From contig MELF01000010.1 of the NCBI GenBank assembly GCA_001767525.1, positions 42,235 through 106,234 of the forward strand: a DNA stretch of 64,000 bases, given 5' to 3'. Both the position numbers and the translations under genes were made by a program. This DNA comes from Acidobacteria bacterium RIFCSPLOWO2_12_FULL_68_19 (GTDB taxonomy: Bacteria; Acidobacteriota; Vicinamibacteria; Vicinamibacterales; UBA2999). The notes under the pieces are model-generated. The model ran no database searches, was not told the origin of the DNA, and was given only the letters and a program-made list of their open reading frames with translations. Shown one piece after another: positions 43,832 to 50,915 of the stretch (position 1 is its first letter; each line of letters begins with the position of its first letter).

Positions 43832-44202
43832 CGAGGCCCCGCTCCACGAGGCCCACGCCCATGGCCACCCCCCTCGCCGGCCCCGTCCCCGCCGACCCGA
43901 GCCCCACGGCGCACCTGCCGCGGGGCCGCCGCGTTCGCGTCAACGTGACCTGCGAAGGCACCCTCATCGCCCTCACCGATTCGGGCGCCGTCGTCCGGCT
44001 GCCCAGGCCCCCGCGCCCGCACACGCAGACGACGCTGGCGATCGAAGGCCTCGAGGGAACCCAATACCTGCCGGCGCACGTCGTGAGCGCGGTCCCGGAG
44101 GCCGGCGCCTCCCAGCGCATCGAATACCGCGTCGCCCTGACGTTCCTTACCCTGTCGTCCGACGCGGCCGCCGCGGTCGCGCGGCTCCTCCTTCAGAACT
44201 GA
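43828..44202 (+). CDS. PilZ-like domain protein
   Basis: A 124-residue protein with a Pro/Arg-rich start, then RGRRVRVNVTCEGTL, a beta-barrel with GAVVRLP and a closing YRVALTFLTLS. This shape fits a PilZ-like c-di-GMP binding domain, but the RxxxR and DxSxxG ligands are weak (RGRRVR present, no clear DxSxxG), so c-di-GMP binding is uncertain. Start GTG overlaps the DUF5658 stop; an ATG at 43861 is an alternative. Confidence 0.5.
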   Translation: MTRPRSTRPTPMATPLAGPVPADPSPTAHLPRGRRVRVNVTCEGTLIALTDSGAVVRLPRPPRPHTQTTLAIEGLEGTQYLPAHVVSAVPEAGASQRIEYRVALTFLTLSSDAAAAVARLLLQN

Positions 44203-44214
44203 CCGGGCCTTCGC

Positions 44215-45381
44215 TCAGCGCCCGCCGCTCGCGGCGCTCGCCGCCGGATAGACCGGCAGCGTCACGTGCTCGCCGAACACCGCCTTCAGTCCCTCGATGG
44301 CGCAGTTCTCGTCGCCGCCGCCCCCGGCGCCGCCGCCGACGCCAATCGCCCCGATCATCTGACCGTCGACCACGATCGGCAGGCCGCCCGAGTTCGTGAA
44401 GAACTCGAACTGCGCGATCGTGCGCGTCTGGCCCGCGGGATTGTTCCTTCCCTGCGCCGTATAGACGGAGGTCGGCACACGCGACTCGAGAGAGGTCTGC
44501 GCCTTGAGCAGCGCGGTCCTGATGTTGTTGAACACCTGCCCGTCCATCCGCTCCATGTGCACGATCTCGCCGGCGTTGTCGATGATGTAGAGCGACATGC
44601 CGCCGCCCCGGGAGGCCGAGAAATCGCGGCAGACTCGGGCGATGCGCTTGGCCGCCGCCAGCGAGATCTGGTTGCCGTCGAACACGTTCGCCGCGCCCCT
44701 GCCGCCGACGACCCACTCGGGGTTCGACACGTTCGTCTTCGGGGTGGTCTGGGTCGCAAACCTCGGGACGGGCGTCTGACTGGCGGGCGCGGGGGGCTGC
44801 GGCCGCGGGAGATCCTCGATGAGCGGCGCGACGTTCGAGGCGCCCAGCACCTCCTGCATCGCCTTGTGGCCGCAGATCTCGTCGCTCCACACCGGCACGC
44901 GCGGCGCGGAGCCGCCGACGCCGATCGCGCCGATCATCTGCTTGTTGACGACGACCGGCAGGCCGCCGGAGTTCGGGAACAGGCCCAGTTGGATGCGCTG
45001 TAATTCCACGTTCGGGTTCCGGGTCACCTGGTTCATCACGAACTTGCTCGGCGCCCGCTGCATGAGCGCCGTGCGCGCCTTCATCTCGGCGGTGATGATG
45101 TTGAGGTACCCCTGGCCGTCCATCCGGTCCGAATAGACGTGGTTCCCGTCGTTGTCGAGCACCATCATGGTGATGGCGACGCCCTCGGCGGCCGCCAGAC
45201 GCTCGCACGCCTCGGCGATCCGTTCCGCCGTGGCGAGATTGATCGTGGTGAAGTCCTGGATCTGTTCGGCCGCCTTGCCGCTGACGACGAACTGCGGGGG
45301 CACGGTCTGCGCCAGCGCCGCGCCACCGAGCGCGATGACGCCCGCACCGATCACCCCCGCCATCATGACGCGCACCTTCAT
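44215..45381 (-). CDS. Exported protein with two HbpS/GlcG heme-binding-like domains
   Basis: A 388-residue secreted protein (signal GVIGAGVIALGGAALAQ) with two HbpS/GlcG domains in tandem. Each has LDNDGNHVYSDRMDGQ or IDNAGEIVHMERMDGQ, then a helical stretch, then NSGGLPVVV-KQMIGAIGVGG or NSGGLPIVVDGQMIGAIGVGG. HbpS binds heme in Streptomyces; other members are of unknown function. The duplication joined by a Pro-rich linker is unusual. Start is at MKVRV with GGAGG upstream. Confidence 0.85.
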   Translation of the reverse strand: MKVRVMMAGVIGAGVIALGGAALAQTVPPQFVVSGKAAEQIQDFTTINLATAERIAEACERLAAAEGVAITMMVLDNDGNHVYSDRMDGQGYLNIITAEMKARTALMQRAPSKFVMNQVTRNPNVELQRIQLGLFPNSGGLPVVVNKQMIGAIGVGGSAPRVPVWSDEICGHKAMQEVLGASNVAPLIEDLPRPQPPAPASQTPVPRFATQTTPKTNVSNPEWVVGGRGAANVFDGNQISLAAAKRIARVCRDFSASRGGGMSLYIIDNAGEIVHMERMDGQVFNNIRTALLKAQTSLESRVPTSVYTAQGRNNPAGQTRTIAQFEFFTNSGGLPIVVDGQMIGAIGVGGGAGGGGDENCAIEGLKAVFGEHVTLPVYPAASAASGGR

Positions 45382-45454
45382 CGCGACCTCCTCCTGAAGA
45401 TGCGGCATTGTGCTCCCGCGTCCCGCCCTCGTCAATTCCGCGCCGGAGTGCGTA

Positions 45455-46357
45455 TCAGACGACCAGCTCGCCGCGGCCGGCGAGCACGGCGGCGCCGCCC
45501 ACCTTCACGTCGGTAGTCTCGCCGCCGCGCTCGCCAATCGCGACATGAATGCGGCTCGGCCGCCGCATCGCCGCACCCTGCAGGGCGACGATGCGCCGCG
45601 CGGCATCGCCGCCGACGAGTCGGTGCCGCACGAGGTAGCATCCGACCGGACCGCCCGCGATGCCGGTCGCCGGATCCTCGGTGATGCCGAACTCCGGTGC
45701 GAACATGCGGCTGTAGACAGTGTCCGGCGAGCCCGCCGGAAGCGCCGCGAACAGATAGATTGGCAGGTTGACGCCGGTCGCCCCGGCAAGGCGCCGGAAC
45801 GCCGCGGCGTCGCTCACCGCACGATCGACCGTCTCGCGCGACCGCAGCGGCACCAGCAGGAACGGCACGCCGCACGAGACCTGCTGCACGGGCAGCTCCG
45901 GCGCCAGATCGTCCGCCGACAGGCCGAGCGCGGCAGCCACCGCGCCGCGCGCGTCGAGCGGCGGCCCGAACGCCGGAAGGAGCTGGCTCATCCAGGCAAA
46001 GCGCAGCCGGCCCCCCTGCCACTCGAGATCGACCGGCACGGGTCCGATGCCGAGCCCGAACACGACGCGCCCGGCGCCGGGACCAATGACGCCCGTCTCG
46101 GCCAGCGCGAACGTGCTGCCGATTGTCGGATGGCCGGCCACCGGCATCTCGGCGGCCGGCGTAAAGATGCGCATGCGCACGTCGGTCCCTGGCGCCTCCG
46201 GCGGCAGGATGAACGTGCTCTCCGAGAAGTTCATCTCCCGCGCGAGCGCCTGCATGCGCTCGGTGGAGAGCCCGCGCCCGTCGAGAAAGACGGCGAGCTG
46301 GTTGCCGGCGAGCGGCTCGTCGGTGAAGACGTCGTAGTGGAGGTACTGGAGGGGCAT
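45455..46357 (-). CDS. PhzF-family isomerase/epimerase
   Basis: A 300-residue PhzF/diaminopimelate-epimerase-fold protein. The catalytic Glu is in MNFSESTFIL, with the conserved TPAAEMPVAGHPTIGS and a C-terminal EDPATGIAGGPVGCYL. PhzF proteins catalyse isomerisation without cofactor, often in secondary metabolism, but most members are of unknown substrate. It starts next to a repeat array. No phenazine genes are present. Confidence 0.88.
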   Translation of the reverse strand: MPLQYLHYDVFTDEPLAGNQLAVFLDGRGLSTERMQALAREMNFSESTFILPPEAPGTDVRMRIFTPAAEMPVAGHPTIGSTFALAETGVIGPGAGRVVFGLGIGPVPVDLEWQGGRLRFAWMSQLLPAFGPPLDARGAVAAALGLSADDLAPELPVQQVSCGVPFLLVPLRSRETVDRAVSDAAAFRRLAGATGVNLPIYLFAALPAGSPDTVYSRMFAPEFGITEDPATGIAGGPVGCYLVRHRLVGGDAARRIVALQGAAMRRPSRIHVAIGERGGETTDVKVGGAAVLAGRGELVV

Positions 46358-46358
46358 C

Positions 46359-46468
46359 GGGCGTCGGGCGTTGGATGTTGGGCGTTGGGCCTTGGGTGTT
46401 GGCTCCGCGTTCTTGGCTACCGGCTACCGCCTACCGCCTACCGGCCACCACCTACCGGCTACCGCCTA
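46359..46468. repeat. GGGCGTTGG repeats followed by CTACCGG heptamers
   Basis: 46359-46402 is a run of GGGCGTTGGATGTTGGGCG-type units, related to the CAACTCCCAA family. 46417-46468 is the heptamer family (CTACCGG, CTACCGC, CCACCAC). The final TAG-forming copy ends the small leftward frame that follows. Confidence 0.75.
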
Positions 46469-46594
46469 GGATCTGGACCGCAGCCGCGGCGTGCGTCCCA
46501 CGGCGAGGCCGACGTGGTAGGCGCCCTCCTGCTGCATCCAGACGTGGCGCGCGTGGTTGTCGGCCAGCTCGAGCAGTTCGGCGGAGGTTGGCAT
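46466..46594 (-). CDS. Small protein of 42 residues
   Basis: A short frame that begins MPTSAELLELADNHARHVWM and ends with RTPRLRSRS, its TAG stop lying in a heptamer repeat. The amphipathic helix at the start has protein-like composition, but there is no known family and no obvious ribosome site. It lies between the repeat and a right-transcribed pair. Coding status is uncertain. Confidence 0.4.
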   Translation of the reverse strand: MPTSAELLELADNHARHVWMQQEGAYHVGLAVGRTPRLRSRS

Positions 46595-46756
46595 AGGCGC
46601 GATCTTACCCCTGCTCGGAGGTGCGCCGGGCTCAGTTCGTCGAGGCTGCCCGGGCAGCGGCAGTCCGCTTCATCTCCTCGATCCAGTTGACGACGACTTC
46701 GGGTCCGGTCCCGGAGAACGCCCGCACAGAGATCTTCGGCGGGCTATACTGCCGCT

Positions 46757-47044
46757 GTGACCGACCCGATCGACGAGCAGCTACCCGGCGCGGACCTGAT
46801 TCGCACGGGGCTCGACGACGTTCGGCACGGGCGCGAATCAATCGAGGCGCTGCTCGTGCTCATCGGTGCGCCCCGGCTGCGGCGGATTGGCATCGACGTA
46901 CCCGAGCGCGCGATCGCGCGCCCCGAACACCGGCTGTACGAGCTCCTCGCCCGATCCGACGGCGACTCGGCGCACGGCCGCTACAACGCGCTGATTCGGC
47001 GGCTCGTGAGCTTCGAGCGGGCCGCTGAATGCGTACGCCGGTAG
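46757..47044 (+). CDS. Putative antitoxin partner, leaderless
   Basis: A 95-residue soluble protein with helical, charged sequence (ADLIRTGLDDVRHGRESIEA) and no recognised domain. It begins with a GTG six bases after a TATACT -10 box (46745-46750), so the mRNA is probably leaderless. The last 16 bases overlap the nucleotidyltransferase-like gene, a typical arrangement for two-gene toxin-antitoxin modules. Confidence 0.6.
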   Translation: MTDPIDEQLPGADLIRTGLDDVRHGRESIEALLVLIGAPRLRRIGIDVPERAIARPEHRLYELLARSDGDSAHGRYNALIRRLVSFERAAECVRR

Positions 47045-47562
47045 ATGCCGAGCGGCTCGGCGTCCTCATGCGGCATCTGGGTGCTGCCGCGCGCCAGCCC
47101 GGTCGCATCTATTTCACCGGCGGCGCGAGCGCCGTGCTGGAAGGCTGGCGCGACTCGACCATCGATGTCGATCTGAAGATGGTTCCGGAGCAGGACGAGC
47201 TCTTCCGGGCCATTCCGCGTCTCAAAGACGAGCTGTCGATCAATGTGGAACTGGCGTCGCCAGGCGACTTCATCCCCGAACTTCCAGGCTGGAACGCCCG
47301 CAGCCGTGCCATCCGCACCGAGGGCGCGCTCACCTTCTGTCACTACGATTTCTACGCGCAGGCGCTGGCGAAGATCGAGCGCGGCCACGCGATCGATATC
47401 GAAGATGTCGAGCAGATGTTCCGTCGCGGCCTGCTCGAACCCTCACGTCTGCTCGAGTTCCTCGATGCGATCGAACGGGATCTCGTTCGCTATCCGGCGC
47501 TCGATCCACCGTCGTTCCGGCGGGCGGTCCAGACCGTCGTTGCCCGCCACGGGTCCGGCTGA
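47029..47562 (+). CDS. Nucleotidyltransferase-like protein (DUF6036 type)
   Basis: A 177-residue protein with a nucleotidyltransferase-fold start: IYFTGGASAVLEGWRDSTID and VDLKMVPEQDE provide the GG(A/S)x and DxD-like acidic residues. A helical C-terminal half follows (KIERGHAIDIEDVEQMFRRG). This matches DUF6036/AbiEii-related toxins or repair factors, which may add nucleotides to RNA. It overlaps the upstream small gene by 16 bases. Activity is inferred from fold motifs only. Confidence 0.65.
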   Translation: MRTPVDAERLGVLMRHLGAAARQPGRIYFTGGASAVLEGWRDSTIDVDLKMVPEQDELFRAIPRLKDELSINVELASPGDFIPELPGWNARSRAIRTEGALTFCHYDFYAQALAKIERGHAIDIEDVEQMFRRGLLEPSRLLEFLDAIERDLVRYPALDPPSFRRAVQTVVARHGSG

Positions 47563-47572
47563 AGGCGACACG

Positions 47573-48424
47573 CTACGTACTTCTCTTGCGCCGCAGCAGC
47601 GCCGGACCGCGCTCGGCCGCCTCGCGCACGAGAAGACCCATCTTCGGATGCGACGCTTCCAGATCCGCCGCAATCCCCTGGTTGCGCAGCGCTTCGGTGG
47701 TGGTCGGGCCGATCGAGGCCACCACCATCCGGCGCAAGCCGTCGCGCACCGCGTCAGCCTGCCCGAGATTGCCGGCGACCTCCATGAAATGCACCACCTG
47801 CACGCCGGTCGTGAAGAGCGCGGCGTCCAGCTCGCCCCGCGCCACCGCCGAAACCGCCGCGCGCAGCGGCTCGACGTCGTCGGGCAGCGCCCACCGGTAG
47901 ACCGGCACCCGCGTCACCCGCGCCCCGCGCCTCTCGAGCTCGTGCAGCAGCTCGTCGTTCGATTTGCCGTACTCCTGGACGGCGACCCGGCGTCCCAAGA
48001 TCGATTCGCCCGTGGCATCGATCGCCGCGACGAGTTCGCGCCACGTGTTCGGCTCGGGGACCCTCACCCAGACGGGCACCTGCAGCTCGCGCAGGACGGC
48101 GAGCGGCTTCGGCCCCCGCGCCACGACCCTGGTGCGGGCGAGCGCCGCCACGAACGCCTCGCGGCCACGGGCCGAGTCGACGACGGCGAGGAGCGCCCGC
48201 GTGCCGACCCCCGTCAGCAGGATGACGATGTCGAACTCGTCGCGGACGAGGGCGTCGGCGAAGGCCAGCGCGTCAGAATTGGACTCGAGCGGGACTTCCC
48301 GCAGCGCCGGCGCGACAACCGGCCGGCCGCCGTAGGTGGACACGAGAGAGGCCATCTCACGGCTGCGGCGGCTCTCGAGCACGAGGACGCTGAGGCCCTG
48401 GAACGAAGGTGCGCGTGCGCTCAT
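47573..48424 (-). CDS. hemD: Uroporphyrinogen-III synthase
   Basis: A 283-residue HemD, which closes hydroxymethylbilane to uroporphyrinogen III in heme biosynthesis. The fold-level markers are the N-terminal LVLESRRSREMASLV and FDIVILLTGVGTRALL, plus a hinge and SIGPTTTEALRNQGI near the end. Sequence conservation in the family is always low. Its start overlaps the stop of the lipoprotein gene (ATGA). Heme is needed for the cytochrome b proteins nearby. Confidence 0.85.
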   Translation of the reverse strand: MSARAPSFQGLSVLVLESRRSREMASLVSTYGGRPVVAPALREVPLESNSDALAFADALVRDEFDIVILLTGVGTRALLAVVDSARGREAFVAALARTRVVARGPKPLAVLRELQVPVWVRVPEPNTWRELVAAIDATGESILGRRVAVQEYGKSNDELLHELERRGARVTRVPVYRWALPDDVEPLRAAVSAVARGELDAALFTTGVQVVHFMEVAGNLGQADAVRDGLRRMVVASIGPTTTEALRNQGIAADLEASHPKMGLLVREAAERGPALLRRKRST

Positions 48425-48885
48425 TGCCGCGTCGCCCCGTCGGCGCTCTCGCGGATCGTTCCGGCGACTCCTTCATCGACGCTGAACGACCAGTCGAGAT
48501 CCGTGGATTCCACCAGGAAGTACGCGGGACGCGGCTCTTCCGGGATGTAGAACTCGCCGCTGCCGGCGCCACGATGGTCTGCAGCCACCGCAAGCTCACG
48601 GCCGCTGACGGCGCTGAGGAATGTCAGTTTGAACGTGCCTCCTCCCGCCGGGGGGCCGTGCGTCTGCCAGCGGACTCGAACGACGCTCCCTTCCACGATG
48701 AATGATTCCGTCTGCACGCTCCCGCGGCCCGACCACGACCCGAGCGTGTGCCATGCGGTTGCTGTCGTGTCCGGTGTTCGCTCCTGCGCGGTGGACGCGG
48801 GGGCCGAAGACGGCGCCGAAGACGGTGGAGGCGTACATGCGACCGCCAGCAGCACGGCGGAGGTCGAGAGAACGGTTCGAATCAG
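48421..48885 (-). CDS. Lipoprotein of unknown function
   Basis: About 154 residues with a lipoprotein signal ending in LLAVAC (lipobox LxxC), then a Ser/Pro-rich linker and a beta-rich domain (VRVRWQTHGP, GRELAVAADHRGAGS, YFLVESTDLDWSF). No ATG, GTG or TTG precedes the signal; a CTG at 48885 with GAGGG upstream is the best start, since the next in-frame GTG is too close to the cysteine. It overlaps hemD by four bases and follows the cytochrome b gene. Confidence 0.6.
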   Translation of the reverse strand: MIRTVLSTSAVLLAVACTPPPSSAPSSAPASTAQERTPDTTATAWHTLGSWSGRGSVQTESFIVEGSVVRVRWQTHGPPAGGGTFKLTFLSAVSGRELAVAADHRGAGSGEFYIPEEPRPAYFLVESTDLDWSFSVDEGVAGTIRESADGATRQ

Positions 48886-48920
48886 TTGCTGCCCTCGTGA
48901 CCGTGCGAGGAAGAGGCCGG

Positions 48921-49766
48921 CTACGGCTGCGCCGCCGGACGCGCCTTCCCTCCGCGGAGCCTCCACCGTTCCGGGTCGTGATGCTGGAGGTAGGCGCGCC
49001 GGGTGATCCACCCGAGGAGCATCCCCTTGGTGATCCACCACTTCTCCGGGCGGAGCGCGAAATAGACGTGCGCGATGACCAGGCCGACCAGGGCGACACC
49101 GGCAGCGCCGTGCAGCAGATAGGTGATGCCCCAGGTCGCGTCGCTGAACAGATACGGATTGCGCGAGAAAAGCGGCGTGCGAATCCTGTTCATCATCAGG
49201 ATGCCCGTGACGATCGCCGTCAGGGCGACGACAACGCTCGCCGTGTGGTACAGGCGGTTGCCGAGCGGGTACTTGCCGGGCTTCGGGCCCGGCACCTCGC
49301 GGCCCAGCGCCCGCAGGACTTCCGCCCGAAGCTCCGGAACGTCCGAGGGACCGACCCAGATCGACCAGAAATCGAGGAACACCGTGGCGTGGACCAAGTG
49401 GTAGATGATCGACCCGGCCAGCACCAGGCCGGCCATCCAGTGCCACTCCACCCAGGCAAACCGGATGCCTCCGATCGGGAGGAAGGCCGTGAGAAGCAGT
49501 ACGAACATCGCCGCGGCCATCACCCAGTGGAAGATCCGGGCCATGAACGTGTGCCGCTCGATCTGGTCGGGCAGGTCCTTGTAGACCGCCTCCATCGCGT
49601 CGGTCTCCTCGGCGCTGCGCTTCCGGTGCGCGGCAAGGATCATGTAGCTCGCATGGGCGACGAGGAACATCACGCCGGCGAACAGCGACGCCCAGAACAG
49701 GTCCCACGAGATGTGCGTGAGAACCGGCTGCCGCCACGGGTTGATCCCCCAGGTCAGGAAGTCCAT
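48921..49766 (-). CDS. Cytochrome b subunit (formate dehydrogenase gamma-like), operon 1
   Basis: A 281-residue integral membrane protein with four to five segments of the Ni/Fe-hydrogenase and formate-dehydrogenase cytochrome b group. Histidines in HWVMAAAMF, WHWMAGL, YHLVHATVF and HGAAGVALVGLVIAHVY are candidate heme ligands. It should pass electrons between the molybdenum enzyme encoded upstream and the quinone pool. It starts at MDFLTWGINPW and has the same pattern as the second copy at 57004-57891. Confidence 0.85.
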   Translation of the reverse strand: MDFLTWGINPWRQPVLTHISWDLFWASLFAGVMFLVAHASYMILAAHRKRSAEETDAMEAVYKDLPDQIERHTFMARIFHWVMAAAMFVLLLTAFLPIGGIRFAWVEWHWMAGLVLAGSIIYHLVHATVFLDFWSIWVGPSDVPELRAEVLRALGREVPGPKPGKYPLGNRLYHTASVVVALTAIVTGILMMNRIRTPLFSRNPYLFSDATWGITYLLHGAAGVALVGLVIAHVYFALRPEKWWITKGMLLGWITRRAYLQHHDPERWRLRGGKARPAAQP

Positions 49767-49787
49767 GTGTCCGCCTGCCTCGTCAGC

Positions 49788-50804
49788 CTAGCCGCCTTCG
49801 CCCTGCATCGGCCCGCCGCGGATGGCGCGCTTCACCAGGTTCTGCATCAGCAGAATCTTGTAGCTGTTGTGGCGCAGCGGAACGGCGCCGTCGACGGCCA
49901 GCTCGCCGGCCATGGCGGCCGTCTGCTCGTTCCGCGTCTTCCCGGCGACCGCCAGCTCCACGGCCGTCAAGCGCAGCGGCCTCGCCGCCACCGCGCCGAC
50001 CGCCAGCCGGATCTCCTGGATCGTCTCGCCCGAGAGCGTCATGGCCGAGGCGACGTTCACCAGCGGGAAGTCCCAGACCTGCCGGTCGCGGATCTTCTCG
50101 AAATAGAACTGCGCTCCGGCGAACCTGTCCGGCACGCGGATCGTGGTCAGCAGCTCGTCCGGCCGGCGCACCGTCATCTGCGTGATGTTGATGTCGGGCC
50201 CGACGAAATAGTCCTCCGCCGCCACCACGCGCTCGCCTCCGCGGCTTCGCAGCACGAACTCGGCCCCGAGCGCGATGAGGGCCGGCGCCGTGTCCGACGG
50301 GCTCACGGCCACGCATCGGCTCGCGCCGAGGATCGCATGCTCGCGGTTGACGGCGGTTGGCGAGTCGGCATAGCAGATGTTGCCGCCCGCCCGGTAGCAC
50401 GACCAGCCGCTCCGGTAGTACCAGCACCGGGTGTCCTGCGAAACGTTGCCGCCGATGGTCCCCTGGTGCCGAATCTGCGGTGAGGCGACCAGTTCGGCGG
50501 CCTGTGCCAGCAGCCCGAACCGCTGCTGGACCGCGGGATGCCGCACCAGGTCGGTCAGCGTGGTCAGCGCGCCAATCTCGAGCCCGCCGCCCACGTCCCG
50601 GACGCCCCGGAGATCCATCATCTGGCTCAGGTCGACGACGACGGCCGGCCGCTTGATGCGGTCCTTCAGCCAGTCGAACGAATCGAGGCCGCCGGCCATG
50701 ATCCAGGCGTCAGCCCCGTACCGCTCGAGCAGCCCCAGCGTCTCGTCCACAGTGGCCGGCTGGAACAGCTCGAACGCCGGCATCACGTCGCGGATAACTG
50801 CCAT
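49788..50804 (-). CDS. Xanthine-dehydrogenase-family FAD subunit, operon 1
   Basis: A 338-residue FAD-binding subunit (CoxM/PaoB-like). FAD contacts are seen in IMAGGLDSFDWLKDR and GTIGGNVSQDTR. Extra cysteines Cys127, Cys136, Cys144 and Cys164 (RCWYY, GWSCYR, GNICYA, SRCVAV) are absent from the standard XDH FAD domain, and resemble the [4Fe-4S] loop of PaoB and 4-hydroxybenzoyl-CoA reductase. It has no signal peptide and would be exported with the 2Fe-2S partner. It is highly similar to the copy at 57879. Confidence 0.88.
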   Translation of the reverse strand: MAVIRDVMPAFELFQPATVDETLGLLERYGADAWIMAGGLDSFDWLKDRIKRPAVVVDLSQMMDLRGVRDVGGGLEIGALTTLTDLVRHPAVQQRFGLLAQAAELVASPQIRHQGTIGGNVSQDTRCWYYRSGWSCYRAGGNICYADSPTAVNREHAILGASRCVAVSPSDTAPALIALGAEFVLRSRGGERVVAAEDYFVGPDINITQMTVRRPDELLTTIRVPDRFAGAQFYFEKIRDRQVWDFPLVNVASAMTLSGETIQEIRLAVGAVAARPLRLTAVELAVAGKTRNEQTAAMAGELAVDGAVPLRHNSYKILLMQNLVKRAIRGGPMQGEGG

Positions 50805-50820
50805 CGCACTCTCTCCTCGC

Positions 50821-50915
50821 TGGTAGCCGGTAGGTGGTAGCCGGTAGGTGGTAGGTGGTAGCGGTTCCTGGTTCCTCCTACCGGCTACCGCCTACCGGCT
50901 AGCGGCTACCGCCTA
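50821..50915. repeat. Heptamer repeat in inverted halves
   Basis: The left half reads GGTAGCC/GGTAGGT units, the right half CTACCGG/CTACCGC units, with GCGGTTCCTGGTTCCTC between them, so a large hairpin can form. The right end contributes the TAG stop codon (50913-50915) of the molybdenum subunit gene. Confidence 0.85.

Noticed and set aside
46632-46755. Minus-strand frame ending VVVNWIEEMKR
   Set aside because: Some protein-like text, but too short, no start codon, and it overlaps the promoter of the rightward pair.
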